A stretch of DNA of 64,000 nucleotides from the NCBI RefSeq assembly GCF_900104065.1, contig NZ_FNLC01000003.1, positions 124,001-188,000 on the forward strand, given 5' to 3'. The position numbers and the translations under genes were made by a program. This document shows positions 53,410 to 63,827 of the stretch, piece by piece. The stretch's first letter is position 1, and each line of letters opens with the position of its first letter. The notes beneath the pieces were generated by a model. That model was not told the DNA's origin. It saw only the letters and a list, made by a program, of their open reading frames with translations, and did not search any database. This stretch comes from Natronobacterium texcoconense. Lineage in GTDB: Archaea > Halobacteriota > Halobacteria > Halobacteriales > Natrialbaceae.

Positions 53410-53820
53410 CGTCTCTCTTTTTTTACGAACGTCCATCGACGCCGATAGCCAACGAGCGTGTGGCAATATCTGCCGCGCGCGAGGCATTCACTCGATTTTC
53501 CGGGGGAGAAACGACGAAAATCGGAATAGAACGCGCTCGAGAACCGGGGAAGACGGTAGACGAACGAACAATAGCGACGTGTTTTCGGGAAAGATCATCG
53601 AACCCAATCACCTTATACAAATTAAATCGCCTCTAGACTTTGACGAAGTAACCTATTACAGAAGGAATTTGGACGAACACCAACGCTAATCCTTATATTG
53701 GGTAAGTCCATGGCAGTCAAACGTGATTCGGAACACGAACACCACTGATGACGCACAGATAATGGACGTACGCCCACCTGAATTGGGGCGTTTGGCGAAC
53801 GACGACACGGAGGTGGGTGA
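53410..53820. other. hemB-amt spacer with terminator, hairpin and promoter
   Basis: Seven T residues at 53418-53424, 9 bp after the hemB stop, look like a terminator. An 8-bp inverted repeat, CGATTTTC (53493-53500) and GAAAATCG (53516-53523), follows. AT-rich sequence at 53605-53700, including CCTTATATTG near 53691, is a likely promoter of amt and leaves a leader of about 100 nt. GGAGGT (53809-53814) is 6 nt before the amt ATG. No gene is seen in this stretch. Confidence 0.5.
53809..53814 (+). promoter_or_regulatory. Shine-Dalgarno site of amt
   Basis: GGAGGT precedes the ATG at 53821 by 6 nt. With the putative TATA box about 130 bp upstream, it implies a leadered transcript that could hold a regulatory 5' region, in line with nitrogen control. 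This is inferred. Confidence 0.5.
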
Positions 53821-55572
53821 ATGATCGAACCCGCCGCTCTCCAGGCCAGTTCCGGCGAACTCGAGTCGCTCGCGACGGGGATGAACCTGCTGTGGGCACT
53901 CGTGGTCACCTTCCTGATCTTCTTCATGCACGCTGGGTTCGCGATGCTCGAGGCGGGCCAGGTCCGCTCGAAGAACGTTGCGAACCAGTTGACGAAGAAC
54001 ATGCTGACCTGGGCGGTCGGCATCGGCGTCTTCTTCGTGATCGGGATGGGGATCTCGAACAACGTCGGATCGTTACTCGTCGGCGGCGAAACGACGCCGC
54101 TGACGATGTTCGGCGAAGGATCGTACGACTGGGCGATGTGGCTGTTCAGCGCGGTGTTCGCGATGACGGCCGCGACGATCGTCTCCGGTGCAGTTGCTGG
54201 CCGGGCGAAGCTCCGTGCGTACGTCGCCTACACCTTCCTGCTGGCAGCGGTTATCTACCCCGTCGTCGCCGCAATGGTCTGGTACGCTCCGGGAGCGCCC
54301 GAAGGCGTCGCCCCGATACTCACCGGCTTCGGCTTCGATGACTTCGCCGGCGGCATGGTCGTCCACGGCGTCGGCGGCGTCGCCGGCCTCACGGCCGCCT
54401 GGATCCTCGGCGCTCGCATCGACAAGTACGGCGACGACGGCAGTGTCAACGTCATCCCCGGCCACTCGCTGACCTTCGCCGTGCTGGGAACGTTGATCCT
54501 CTGTTTCGGCTGGTTCGGCTTCAACGTCGGAACCGCCGCGACCGTCATCAACCCAGAGACGCTCGAGCTCGCCGACTTCGACTACGTCGGTAGCGTCGCG
54601 ATGGTCACCGCACTCGGGATGGGTCTGGGCGCAATCGGCGCGTCGGTCGTCTCCCTCGTCACGACCCAGAAAGTCGACACGCTGTTCGTGGCCAACGGCA
54701 TGCTCGCCGGTCTCGTCGGTGTCACCGGTCCGACCGACCTCATCACGCCGATGGGTGCGATCGCCATCGGCTTCATCGCCGGCGCACAGCTCCCGCTCGT
54801 GTTCCGGTTCGTCGAACAGCGACTCAAGATCGACGACGTCTGTGCAGTCTTCCCCGTCCACGGCAGCGCAGGGATGCTCGGTCTGATCCTCTACCCACTG
54901 TGGTCGATCGAGGGCACCGCCATCGGCGGCGGCCTCGTCGCCGGCGGCATCCTCTCGATCGAAGCGAGCGCGTTCGTCCCACAGATCGTCGGCGTCGCCG
55001 TCATCACGGTCTGGACCGTCCTCGCGACCGCAGCCGTCTGGGGCGCGTTCAAAGCGATGGGGCAGGCTCGAGTCACGCCCGACCACGAACGTGACGGCCT
55101 CGACGTCGCCGAACACGGCGTCGACACCTACCCCGAGTTCGGCAAGCCGGACGTCGCGACCGACGGCGGCACCGTCGACGACGATGGACCAACGGTCATC
55201 CGTGCTGATGGAGGAGAACCAAACGATGGCGAGATCAAGATGGTCACCGCAATCGTCCGTCCCGACCGCCTCGGTGCAGTCAAGACGGCGCTCGCCGAAA
55301 CCGGCGCACCGTCGCTGACCGTCACCAACGTCTCCGGTCGCGGCTCCCAGCCCGCGAAGAAAGGCCAGTGGCGCGGCGAAGAGTACACCGTCGACCTCCA
55401 CCAGAAGGCCAAGATCGAGTGCGTCGTCGCCGACGTTCCCGCAGGCGAGGTCGTCGACGCAATCCGCGAGGCCGCGAACACGGGCGAACCCGGTGACGGA
55501 AAGATCTTCGTCCAGACGCTCGAGGACGCACACCAGATCCGGACCGGAAACTCCGGACGGGAGGCCGTCTAA
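53821..55572 (+). CDS. Ammonium transporter fused to a P-II regulatory domain
   Basis: This 583-residue protein has an Amt core of about 430 residues with eleven hydrophobic segments. Key Amt signatures are [16 protein letters not shown] near residue 42, [11 protein letters not shown] and [12 protein letters not shown]. After a linker of about 45 acidic residues, a P-II (GlnK-like) domain begins near residue 475 ([20 protein letters not shown]). Its T-loop reads [15 protein letters not shown], retaining the tyrosine used for modification or effector sensing. Normally GlnK is a separate gene. The fusion should place the gate regulator at the pore. Nitrogen status probably controls it. Confidence 0.93.
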   Translation: MIEPAALQASSGELESLATGMNLLWALVVTFLIFFMHAGFAMLEAGQVRSKNVANQLTKNMLTWAVGIGVFFVIGMGISNNVGSLLVGGETTPLTMFGEGSYDWAMWLFSAVFAMTAATIVSGAVAGRAKLRAYVAYTFLLAAVIYPVVAAMVWYAPGAPEGVAPILTGFGFDDFAGGMVVHGVGGVAGLTAAWILGARIDKYGDDGSVNVIPGHSLTFAVLGTLILCFGWFGFNVGTAATVINPETLELADFDYVGSVAMVTALGMGLGAIGASVVSLVTTQKVDTLFVANGMLAGLVGVTGPTDLITPMGAIAIGFIAGAQLPLVFRFVEQRLKIDDVCAVFPVHGSAGMLGLILYPLWSIEGTAIGGGLVAGGILSIEASAFVPQIVGVAVITVWTVLATAAVWGAFKAMGQARVTPDHERDGLDVAEHGVDTYPEFGKPDVATDGGTVDDDGPTVIRADGGEPNDGEIKMVTAIVRPDRLGAVKTALAETGAPSLTVTNVSGRGSQPAKKGQWRGEEYTVDLHQKAKIECVVADVPAGEVVDAIREAANTGEPGDGKIFVQTLEDAHQIRTGNSGREAV

Positions 55573-55700
55573 GCCGCAGGTATCGGCGACCGCTTCACTC
55601 TCGTTTTCGCCACCGCCGAGTCTCGCGACGAACACGTTCGATCGAACTCGAGCGATCGAACCTCGGTACTACTTTGCCGTCCGCTGTGCAACCGCCGGGT

Positions 55701-56975
55701 ATGAACGACGACAACTCGCGGGAACTGTACGACAGAGCGCTGTCGGTCATGCCCGGCGGCGTCAACTCGGCCGTTCGTGCGGCGATCGAACCGTATCCGT
55801 TCTTCGTACAGAAAGGCGACGGCGGTCACGTCATCGACGCCGACGGTAACCGGTACGTCGACTGGGTCATGGGGCTCGGACCGCTGTTGCTGGGTCACGA
55901 TTTACCCGAACCGGTCCAGGCGGCGATCCAGCAGAAAGCAAGCGAGGGACCGATGTACGGCACGCCGACCGAGATCGAAGTCGACCTCGCGGAGTTCGTC
56001 GTCCGTCACGTCCCGAGCGTCGAGAAGATCCGGTTCGTGAACTCGGGAACGGAGGCGACCACTTCGGCAGTACGCCTCGCTCGCGGCTACACCGGCCGAA
56101 ACAAGATCGTCGTCAACCAGGGCGGCTACCACGGTGCTCAGGAGTCGACGCTCGTTGAGGGCGACCACGAGAACCCCGCACCCTCTTCGGCCGGCGTGCC
56201 ACAGTCCTTCGCCGAGCACACCCTCCCCGTGCCGTTCAACGACGAGGAAGCCGTTCGCGAAGTCTTCGAGGAACACGGCGACGACATCGCAGCCGTGATG
56301 ACCGAACCCATCCTGGGGAACTACGGCATCGTCCACCCCGAGGACGGCTACCACGAGTTCCTCCGGGAGATCACCGAGGAACACGGCTCGCTCCTCATTT
56401 TCGACGAGGTCATCACTGGCTTCCGCGTCGGCGGCCTCGGCTGTGCACAGAGCGAGTTCGGCGTCACACCCGACCTGACTACGTTCGGCAAGATCGTCGG
56501 CGGCGGCTTCCCCGTCGGCGCGATCGGCGGCCGCGCCGAAATCATCGAACAGTTCGCGCCTTCCGGCCCGGTCTTCCAGGCCGGCACCTTCTCCGGCCAC
56601 CCCGTCACGATGGCCGCCGGCCTCGAGACCCTGAAATTCGCCGCCGCGAACGACGTCTACGACCACGTCGACGGACTCGGCGACCGACTGCGAGAGGGCC
56701 TCTCGGAGATCGTCGCGGACCAGGCCCCCGAGTACACCGTCGCCGGCACGAACAGCATGTTCAAGGTGATCTTCACTCGAGACGGCGAGGCACCGAAAAA
56801 CGCCGCCGACGTGAAAAACGCCGAGACCGATCGCTGGCGACGCGTCTTCTGGGGGCAGATGAAAGACCAGGGGATCTTCCTCTCGCAAAACCAGTTCGAG
56901 TGCCAGTTCGTCAGCTACAGCCACACCGAGGAAGACGTCGAACAGACCCTCGAGGCGTACAAGGACGCACTGTAG
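55701..56975 (+). CDS. hemL: Glutamate-1-semialdehyde 2,1-aminomutase
   Basis: This 424-residue PLP enzyme converts glutamate-1-semialdehyde to 5-aminolevulinate. [12 protein letters not shown] is the conserved N-terminus, [20 protein letters not shown] the phosphate-binding block, [11 protein letters not shown] the Asp/Glu that pairs with PLP, and [15 protein letters not shown] carries the Schiff-base lysine. It ends [20 protein letters not shown]. The start at 55701 is chosen for [14 protein letters not shown]. It lies between amt and a membrane protein on the same strand, within the hem cluster. Confidence 0.95.
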   Translation: MNDDNSRELYDRALSVMPGGVNSAVRAAIEPYPFFVQKGDGGHVIDADGNRYVDWVMGLGPLLLGHDLPEPVQAAIQQKASEGPMYGTPTEIEVDLAEFVVRHVPSVEKIRFVNSGTEATTSAVRLARGYTGRNKIVVNQGGYHGAQESTLVEGDHENPAPSSAGVPQSFAEHTLPVPFNDEEAVREVFEEHGDDIAAVMTEPILGNYGIVHPEDGYHEFLREITEEHGSLLIFDEVITGFRVGGLGCAQSEFGVTPDLTTFGKIVGGGFPVGAIGGRAEIIEQFAPSGPVFQAGTFSGHPVTMAAGLETLKFAAANDVYDHVDGLGDRLREGLSEIVADQAPEYTVAGTNSMFKVIFTRDGEAPKNAADVKNAETDRWRRVFWGQMKDQGIFLSQNQFECQFVSYSHTEEDVEQTLEAYKDAL

Positions 56976-57016
56976 CGCTCGAGCAATCTACCGACCTTCC
57001 CAGGAGTCGCCGATCG

Positions 57017-57700
57017 ATGCCACAGCTGTCGACGTACGTCGACGACCTCGACTGGGCCCGCCTCGCAGAGCGACTCCTCTATCTCTTCCCGCCCGTAATC
57101 GGCGTCGGCATCGTCGGCGTCCTCCGGGAAGCCGATCCCGGCGTCCCCCTCCTCGAGTCGGGGCTCGTGCTGGTCGGCACCTTCGGGTACACGATCCTGA
57201 CGCTCGGGCTCGTGATAACCATCTTTTTCGACGCACGGCGGATTCGCAGCCAGCCTCGAGCGAGCGCGAACTGGAGCCCTCGGCCCTGGCTCAACGCCGT
57301 TTTCGCGTTGCTGTGGGCGCCCGCTGCGGGCGTCGTCTACCTGGCGCGTCGCCACCGGCGGTTCGGGACGCCGCCGGGATGGTCGGGCTGGTGGCTCGTC
57401 GTCGCAGCCTCGTTCGTGACGACGCTGGTCGGGTTCACGGCGGCGACGATCGCGATCCTCCTCTCGATTCCCGGCCTGCTCACGACAGCGATCGGGGTCG
57501 CCGGAGCGATCGCTTTCGGTGTGTTCCCGGTCGCGATCCACCAGGACGCCGCCTACGTCTGTACGCACGGTCGTTCGTGGCGACCCAATCCCGGACTCTA
57601 TCTCGCCTTTGCTTTCCTCTCGCTATTCGTTCCGCCGCTCCAGCCGCTGCTTGCGGGATACTACCTGTATCGGCGGTGGGAGACGCTCGGGACACCGTGA
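57017..57700 (+). CDS. Uncharacterised multi-pass membrane protein
   Basis: This 227-residue protein has a short N-terminal soluble part (MPQLSTYVDDLDWARLAERL) and about six hydrophobic segments. A WSPRPWLNAVFALLWAPA stretch precedes a helix pair, and the C-terminus has LAGYYLYRRWETLG. No recognised transport or enzyme motif is present. It begins 42 bp after hemL and may be co-transcribed. Function unknown. Confidence 0.7.
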   Translation: MPQLSTYVDDLDWARLAERLLYLFPPVIGVGIVGVLREADPGVPLLESGLVLVGTFGYTILTLGLVITIFFDARRIRSQPRASANWSPRPWLNAVFALLWAPAAGVVYLARRHRRFGTPPGWSGWWLVVAASFVTTLVGFTAATIAILLSIPGLLTTAIGVAGAIAFGVFPVAIHQDAAYVCTHGRSWRPNPGLYLAFAFLSLFVPPLQPLLAGYYLYRRWETLGTP

Positions 57701-57765
57701 CTGACTTCTCCCACGACTGAACTCGTAAGTACCCGACTGTAGACGAAGATCGAAACGAACGGCTC

Positions 57766-58134
57766 TCAGTCGGCAGCCGCCGACACGATAGCCGACTCGT
57801 AACTGGCGAACTCCGAAAGGACGGCTTCGCGGTCTGTCTCGGCGACGTCGAACGACTCGAGAGTCGCCTCGAGGTGGCTTGCGATCGTCTCGAACTCACT
57901 GCGGCTGATATTGAGGTGGGCGTGGGCAGACTCCATGTCTTGTCCGGAGTAGTCGACGGGACCACCGGCAACCGCACTCAGGAACTGGGTCTGATGCGCA
58001 CGCTGTTTCTGCATATCGACGTCCTCGAAGAAGTGTGCAACCTGTTCGTCAACGAGCACGCGGTCGTAGAACTGATCGACGACCGCCTCGATTTCGTCTC
58101 GACCACCGAGTCTGTCGTAGAGCGTTTCGCTCAT
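57766..58134 (-). CDS. Truncated hemoglobin (group I)
   Basis: This 122-residue globin starts MSETLYDRLGGRDEIEAVVD. FYDRVLVDEQVAHFF contains the B-helix tyrosine, and SAHAHLNISRSEF has the proximal histidine (F8) with the usual glycine-rich segment (AVAGGPVDYSG). Length and layout match 2-on-2 group I truncated hemoglobins, which bind O2 or NO. Its location inside the hem cluster makes sense, since it needs heme. It is transcribed in the opposite direction to hemC. Confidence 0.9.
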   Translation of the reverse strand: MSETLYDRLGGRDEIEAVVDQFYDRVLVDEQVAHFFEDVDMQKQRAHQTQFLSAVAGGPVDYSGQDMESAHAHLNISRSEFETIASHLEATLESFDVAETDREAVLSEFASYESAIVSAAAD

Positions 58135-58289
58135 ACACTCATATGTCCCGCATTGAAATAAGTGGTTTCGTTGCCGAATATATTCGTGTGGAGAGGTAAC
58201 TCACGGAGCGGGTAGTGAACCACATCGACCGGATCTACTGCCGTCGAACAAGCGTGCGCTTTTCATACTCGAGGCGACGATGATCGACT

Positions 58290-59420
58290 ATGAGAACGCG
58301 TGGGACGTTGCGACTGGCGACGCGGGGATCGACGCTGGCCCGGCGACAGGCCGGGCTGGTCAAGGAGGCCCTGGAGGACCGCCGATACGAGGTCGAACTC
58401 GTAACCGTCGAGACGACGGGTGACCAGATCCAGGACGAACTCATCCACCGACTCGGAAAGACGGGTGCGTTCGTCCGCGAACTCGACGAACACGTCTTGG
58501 AGGGCGACCTCGACGGCGCGATCCACTCGATGAAGGACATGCCGACCGAACAGCCCGACGAACTCGTCACGGCCGCCGTCCCCGAACGCGGCCCACCGGG
58601 TGACGCCCTCGTGACGCCCGACGGATCGAGCGTCGAGGACCTCCCGCAGGGGGCGACCGTCGGCACCTCGAGTCTGCGCCGTCGCGCACAACTGCTCTCG
58701 GAACGGCCCGACCTCGAGGTCGAACCGCTACGAGGGAACGTCGATACGCGCGTCGAGAAGCTACTCGCGCCCACGCTACAGGCGGAACACCAGAAGCGGT
58801 CGGAAGCGGACAAAGAGCGCAAGGGCAACACCGGGAACGAGGATTTCGAACCCGAGTACGACCGCACCGTCGACGAGTGGTTCGACGACCTCTCGGAACT
58901 CGAACGGCAGGCGCTGGGCCGCGAGGTCGAGACCGAGTACGACGCCATCGTGCTCGCGGAAGCCGGCCTCGAGCGCAGCGGACTCTCCCACCACGTCGAC
59001 TATCAGCAGCTACCGACGGGAACGTTCGTCCCCGCCCCCGGACAGGGTGCGCTCGCGGTGACTGCAACCGACGGCGAGACGGGCCGCGAGATCCAGGAAG
59101 CGATCGATCACCCGCGAAGTCGCGTCGAAACGACCGTCGAGCGAACGCTGCTCGCGGAACTGGGCGGCGGCTGTATCGCCCCGATCGGTATCTACGCGAT
59201 CATTCAGGGCGAGTACGTCCACGCGTCGGTCACCGTCTTCGACCGCGACGGCGAGGAGTCGGTGGTCGCAAACCGTGACCTGCCGGTCGAACACCACGCC
59301 GAGGCCGCCCGCGAGTTCGCGAGCGACCTGGCCGACCGCGGCGCGGCGGACCTGATCGAGCAGGCACGGAAAGAAGCCGACGAGGAGGAAGACGATCCCG
59401 AACCGCCGGAGGGGAAATAA
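58290..59420 (+). CDS. hemC: Hydroxymethylbilane synthase (porphobilinogen deaminase)
   Basis: This 376-residue enzyme polymerises four porphobilinogens into hydroxymethylbilane. RLATRGSTLARRQAG is the N-terminal signature, DGAIHSMKDMPTEQ carries the conserved Lys-Asp pair, TSSLRRRAQL is the substrate-binding arginine block and LAELGGGCIAPIG holds the cofactor-binding cysteine. A charged insertion of about 60 residues (near 170-230, rich in Glu and Lys) distinguishes it from bacterial forms and is common in haloarchaea. The stop is 4 bp before hemD. Confidence 0.94.
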   Translation: MRTRGTLRLATRGSTLARRQAGLVKEALEDRRYEVELVTVETTGDQIQDELIHRLGKTGAFVRELDEHVLEGDLDGAIHSMKDMPTEQPDELVTAAVPERGPPGDALVTPDGSSVEDLPQGATVGTSSLRRRAQLLSERPDLEVEPLRGNVDTRVEKLLAPTLQAEHQKRSEADKERKGNTGNEDFEPEYDRTVDEWFDDLSELERQALGREVETEYDAIVLAEAGLERSGLSHHVDYQQLPTGTFVPAPGQGALAVTATDGETGREIQEAIDHPRSRVETTVERTLLAELGGGCIAPIGIYAIIQGEYVHASVTVFDRDGEESVVANRDLPVEHHAEAAREFASDLADRGAADLIEQARKEADEEEDDPEPPEGK

Positions 59421-59424
59421 GAGG

Positions 59425-60171
59425 ATGAGTAACGCAGATGCGCCCACGATAGCCGTCTTCCGTCCCGACGACGACCGAATCGAGGACGCGACCGCCCTCC
59501 TCGAGTCGCTCGGCGCAGAACCGGTCCCGGACCCGATGCTCGCCGTCGAACCCACCGACGACACGCCACGGACGGACGCCGACTACGTCGTCCTGACGAG
59601 CAAGACGGGCGTGGAACTCGTCGCCGACGCCGGCTGGAAGCCCGGCGACGCGACGGTCTGTGCGATCGGCCCCGCGACCGCCGACGCGCTCCGCGAGGCC
59701 GGCTACGAGGTCGACGTCGTCCCCGAGGAGTACACCTCGAGCGGCCTCGTCGCCACCCTGCAAGAAGAGGTCGACGGCACACGAATCGAAGTCGCCCGCA
59801 GCGACCACGGCAGCGACGTCCTCCTCGAGGGTTTCGAGGACGCTGGCGCGTACGTTCACGAGACCGTCCTCTACCGACTCGTTCGACCCGAGGGGAGCGG
59901 GCGATCCGCGAAACTGGCAGCCGACGGCGACCTCGACGCCCTCTGTTTTACGTCCTCGCTAACCGTCGAACACTTCCTCGAGGCGGCCGACGCTCGCGGC
60001 GTCCGCGAGGACGCCCTGGCCACCCTCGAGGACGCGACCGTCGGCGTCATCGGCGCGCCGACGGAGGAGACGGCGCTCGAGCAGGGGCTCGAGGTCGATC
60101 TCGTCGCGAGCGAGGCGACCTTCGAGACGCTGGCTCGCGAGACGCTCGAGGCGGCAAACGGCGGGAACTGA
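59425..60171 (+). CDS. hemD: Uroporphyrinogen-III synthase
   Basis: This 248-residue protein has the HemD two-domain layout, with weak overall conservation as expected. IAVFRPDDDRIEDATALLES opens the first domain, YVVLTSKTGVELVADAG and CAIGPATADALREAGYEVDV are the connecting blocks, and DALCFTSSLTVEHFLEAA is the family signature. It inverts ring D while closing the tetrapyrrole. The gene directly follows hemC by 4 bp, so the two form one operon. GAGG lies next to its ATG. Confidence 0.9.
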   Translation: MSNADAPTIAVFRPDDDRIEDATALLESLGAEPVPDPMLAVEPTDDTPRTDADYVVLTSKTGVELVADAGWKPGDATVCAIGPATADALREAGYEVDVVPEEYTSSGLVATLQEEVDGTRIEVARSDHGSDVLLEGFEDAGAYVHETVLYRLVRPEGSGRSAKLAADGDLDALCFTSSLTVEHFLEAADARGVREDALATLEDATVGVIGAPTEETALEQGLEVDLVASEATFETLARETLEAANGGN

Positions 60172-60178
60172 TTTGGCG

Positions 60179-60481
60179 TCAGCCGAGCCGCCGGGCTAGC
60201 CGGGCCCGTCCCTCGGGGACGACCCGTAACGTGGCCCGCGCGGACCTGTACGCGACGCGTTCACCGGGCGACCGGGCCGCCTTCAGCGTTCGAAAGCCCG
60301 GCGTGTGAAACGTAATTCGACACAGCCCGCGCTCGTCCGTCCGGGCGTGTACCGACTCGCTCGTGACGACCGCGTTTTCGACGGGGCGTCCGAGATTGTC
60401 CGTCACGCGTACGGTGACCGACTCGCCGACCGTCGCCTCCGTGGTCGCTGCCTCGAGTCTGAGCGATCGTGTCACCCTCAT
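60179..60481 (-). CDS. Small Ig/regulatory-like beta domain protein
   Basis: This 100-residue protein has a beta-sandwich pattern: LRLEAATTEATVGESVTVRVTDNLGRPVENAVVTS, then DERGLCRITFHTPGFRTLKA (shown in short pieces; key features are VGES-V-V and G-RPVENA-V). It resembles a carboxypeptidase-regulatory or bacterial Ig-like domain without a signal peptide or anchor. Its low acidity is unusual for the window. It is convergent with hemD, 7 bp apart. A solo role is unknown. Confidence 0.6.
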   Translation of the reverse strand: MRVTRSLRLEAATTEATVGESVTVRVTDNLGRPVENAVVTSESVHARTDERGLCRITFHTPGFRTLKAARSPGERVAYRSARATLRVVPEGRARLARRLG

Positions 60482-60589
60482 AGGCGGCCGTACGACGAGC
60501 GGCGGGAAAAAGCGGTATCCGACAGTTCGGCTACGTGACCCGTCTCGAGGTCCGCACGTTTATCCCGGAAGCCGACCCACACTCGAGCG

Positions 60590-62074
60590 ATGGCAGGGCC
60601 GATTCCCGAACTCGAGGAGCGGGCGACCCGCTGTGCGCGACGACTGTGCGAGGCCGACCGCGTGCTACTGGCGTCTCACATCGACGCGGACGGACTGACC
60701 AGCGCCGCGATCGCAGCGCAGGCACTCGAGCGCGCGGGGATCCCGTTCGAGACGGTCTTCGAGAAACAGCTCGACGAGGAGGCGATCGCCGCGATTGCGG
60801 CGACCGACTACGACACCGTCTGCTTCACGGACTTCGGGAGCGGCCAGCTCGATATCATCGGCGAACACGAGGACGCGGGCGACTTCACGCCCGTCATCGC
60901 GGACCACCACCAGCCTGCCGACCGCGAGACGGAGTACCACCTCAATCCGTTGCTGTTCGGGATCGACGGCGCTTCCGAACTCTCGGGAGCCGGGGCGAGT
61001 TACGTCCTCGCGCGGGCGCTCTCGGAGGTGGCCGGGGAGGAACTCGCGACCGACGGCGGCACTGCGAACACGGCCGCTCGCGCCGACAACCGCGACCTCG
61101 CCGCGCTCGCCGTCGTCGGTGCCGTCGGTGACATGCAGGCCTCCGGCGGCGAACTGCACGGCGCGAACGAGAAGATCGTCGAAGAGGGTGCCGACGCTGG
61201 CGTCGTAGAGACCGGCAAGGACCTCGCGCTCTACGGGAAACAGACCCGTCCGCTCCCGAAACTGCTCGAGTACGCCACCGACGTCCACATCCCCGGCATC
61301 TCGAACGACGAATCCGGCGCGCTCCGATTCCTCGAGGATCTGGACCTCGAGTTGCGACGCGAGGACGGCGAGTGGCGACGGTGGTCCGGGCTGACGAACG
61401 AGGAGAAACAGACCGTCGCCAGCGCGCTCGTCCGACGGGCCGTCTCGCGGGGTGTGCCCGCGAAAAAGATCGACCAGCTGGTCGGGACGAGTTACGTCCT
61501 GAGCGAGGAGCCGATCGGGACGGAACTCCGGGACGCGAGCGAGTTCTCGACGCTACTGAACGCGACGGCCCGCTACGAGCGAGCGGACGTCGGACTAGGC
61601 GTCTGTCTCGGGAACCGCGAGGGCGCACTCGAGCGCGCCCGAACACTCCTCCGGAACCACCGCCGGAACCTCTCGGAGGGGATCGACCTGGTCACGCGGG
61701 AAGGGGTCACCCACGAGGAGCACCTCCAGTGGTTCCACGCGGACGACCGTATCCGCGAGACCATCGTCGGCATCGTCGCGGGGATGGCGATGGGGAACGA
61801 CGGGGTCAGCCGGTCGAAGCCGATCGTCGCGTTCGCGGAAAAATCGAGCGACGGAGACGACGCGGATACCACCGAAGTCAAGATCTCAGCCCGCGGCACC
61901 CACAGCCTCGTTCGAAATGGGCTCGACCTCTCGGTCGTGATGGGCGAAGCCTCGCGAGCCGTCGGCGGCGACGGTGGCGGCCACGACGTCGCGGCCGGCG
62001 CGACCGTCCCGAAAGGCCGCGAGACGGAGTTTCTCGAGCACGCCGACGAAATCGTCGGCGAACAGCTTTCCTGA
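60590..62074 (+). CDS. RecJ-like DHH single-strand exonuclease
   Basis: This 494-residue protein belongs to the archaeal DHH family. HIDADGLTSAAIAAQAL and CFTDFGSGQ are motifs I and II, ADHHQPADRE the DHH motif, and the C-terminal DHHA1-type GGDGGGHDVAAGAT region completes the site. Archaeal RecJ-like proteins (GAN) associate with the replicative helicase complex or act in repair. Several copies are usual in haloarchaea, and I cannot tell which one this is. The ATG follows the small Ig-like gene by 108 bp. Confidence 0.9.
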   Translation: MAGPIPELEERATRCARRLCEADRVLLASHIDADGLTSAAIAAQALERAGIPFETVFEKQLDEEAIAAIAATDYDTVCFTDFGSGQLDIIGEHEDAGDFTPVIADHHQPADRETEYHLNPLLFGIDGASELSGAGASYVLARALSEVAGEELATDGGTANTAARADNRDLAALAVVGAVGDMQASGGELHGANEKIVEEGADAGVVETGKDLALYGKQTRPLPKLLEYATDVHIPGISNDESGALRFLEDLDLELRREDGEWRRWSGLTNEEKQTVASALVRRAVSRGVPAKKIDQLVGTSYVLSEEPIGTELRDASEFSTLLNATARYERADVGLGVCLGNREGALERARTLLRNHRRNLSEGIDLVTREGVTHEEHLQWFHADDRIRETIVGIVAGMAMGNDGVSRSKPIVAFAEKSSDGDDADTTEVKISARGTHSLVRNGLDLSVVMGEASRAVGGDGGGHDVAAGATVPKGRETEFLEHADEIVGEQLS

Positions 62075-62083
62075 CGACCTTAC

Positions 62084-63541
62084 CTACCAGTCGGCCGCTC
62101 GTTTCGGATCGATAGGGACGTGACCGCTCGATTCCGCGGCGGCCTCGAGGTACTCCCGGAGGTCGTCACGGTAGGATGGGTCCGCACACTGTTCGATGAT
62201 CAGTTCGGCGCGCTCGAGCGGCGAGCACCCGCGGATGTCGGCGACGCCGTGTTCGGTGACGAAGATGTCGACGTCGTGTTCCGTGTGGTCGACGTGGAAC
62301 GTCTTCGGGACGATCCGGGAGATATCACCGTCGGAGAGCGTCGACGGGAGCGCACAGATCGAGAGCACGGCGTTGCGGTTGAAGTCGCCGGAGCCACCGA
62401 TCCCGTTGATGAGTCTCGATCCCTTCACGTGTGTCGAGTTGACGTTTCCGTAGAGATCGATCTCGACCGCGCTGTTGACCGCGATCACGCCGAACCGGTC
62501 GACGAGCGCGGGGCTGTTCGAGACGTCGCCAGGCCGGAGGACCATATCCTCGGCGTACCGCTCGATGCCGTCGAACAGTTGCTGCTGGCCCTCCTCGGAC
62601 AGCGCGAGCGACGTCGCACTCGCGGACGACAGCAGATCGTCGTCGAGCATGTCCAGAAGGCCGTCCTGAACGACCTCGCCGTAATAGACGAGGTCGCGGT
62701 CGCTCGAGGAGAGTTCGGTGAGTTCGCCCATCAGCGCGTTCCCGAGGCTCCCGACGCCGAACTGGAGGGTGATCCGCTCGTCGAAGACCGGAGAGCGTTC
62801 GACCTCCTCGCGGAGGAAGTCGACGAAGTTGCTCGCGATCGTTCGATCGGCCGCGGTCGGATCGCGGAAGGAGTAAGGCGTGTCCCGCCGGTCCGACTCG
62901 ACGACGGCCTCGAGTTTGTCCGGATCGAACTCGATCCGCGGACTCCCGATGCGTTCGTCCGGATCGGTGAGCGGGATCGGTTCGCGTTCCGGTGGTTTTC
63001 CGAGACGGTAGACGTCGTGGAGGTCGCGCAGTTCCAGCGGCTGGGCGTGGTTGACCTCGACGATCAGTCGGTCGGCCGCCTCGACGAACGCGGCCGTCTG
63101 GCCGATAGAGGTCGAGGGGACGAACCAGTCCTCCCCCACGGCGACGGCCTCGACGACGGCGACGTCGGGATCTGCCAGCCGTCCGTACTGTACTTCGTCC
63201 CCCACCGAGGAGACGTTGCGGTCGCTGAACGCGACGTCGCCCTCGTTGATCGCCGTCCGAATCGCGTTCCGACTCACGAACGAGTATCGGCGCTCGATCG
63301 CGTCCGCCTCGACGAGTTCGGTATCGATCTCGTCACCGGCGCTGCCGGCGCTGACGATGGTCAACTCGAGGTCGCGACCCGACGCTGCAAGCGCGAGCGG
63401 GACGGCCTTCGGGTAGCCAACGCTTCCGAAGCCGCTGACACACAGCGTCGCGTCGTCCGGGATGGCTTCGCTGGCGGTTTCCGCGTCCGTCCGTGGGAGA
63501 GTACCGGTGAATCGGTCGTTCGTTCTCGTGTTCAGTGCCAT
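62084..63541 (-). CDS. Acetyl-CoA hydrolase/CoA-transferase family protein
   Basis: This 485-residue protein has the two domains of the acetyl-CoA hydrolase/transferase family. VSAGSAGDEIDTELVEADAI and QFGVGSLGNALMGEL mark the N-terminal half, INGIGGSGDFNRNAVLS the CoA-binding loop and IFVTEHGVADIRGCSPLERA the C-terminal signature. Members include acetate:succinate CoA-transferase and 4-hydroxybutyrate CoA-transferase; substrate choice is not clear from motifs. It is convergent with the RecJ-like gene, 9 bp apart. Confidence 0.88.
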   Translation of the reverse strand: MALNTRTNDRFTGTLPRTDAETASEAIPDDATLCVSGFGSVGYPKAVPLALAASGRDLELTIVSAGSAGDEIDTELVEADAIERRYSFVSRNAIRTAINEGDVAFSDRNVSSVGDEVQYGRLADPDVAVVEAVAVGEDWFVPSTSIGQTAAFVEAADRLIVEVNHAQPLELRDLHDVYRLGKPPEREPIPLTDPDERIGSPRIEFDPDKLEAVVESDRRDTPYSFRDPTAADRTIASNFVDFLREEVERSPVFDERITLQFGVGSLGNALMGELTELSSSDRDLVYYGEVVQDGLLDMLDDDLLSSASATSLALSEEGQQQLFDGIERYAEDMVLRPGDVSNSPALVDRFGVIAVNSAVEIDLYGNVNSTHVKGSRLINGIGGSGDFNRNAVLSICALPSTLSDGDISRIVPKTFHVDHTEHDVDIFVTEHGVADIRGCSPLERAELIIEQCADPSYRDDLREYLEAAAESSGHVPIDPKRAADW

Positions 63542-63827
63542 AATTTCGAGTAGAGATGTCAGCAGGTCGAGTTCCAGAGTGACGTATCGCAGTTTGCGTA
63601 CAGAACTCGAGAGTTTCCCTGCACGTACGTCGAATGAGAACGCAAGACAAAGAAGCTATTTAGATAAGATTCGATCATTATGATTGTTGTTCAACGTCTG
63701 CTTGTCCACCAGACATGATAGTATTTGGATATTGTAGTGGCGAAGAAAGACGAGTCACGGTTCGCCGGAGGGAATAGAAACAGCGTCGAGAGGTGTCGCG
63801 AGGCGGGGGAATACTCGTACCGGAAGA

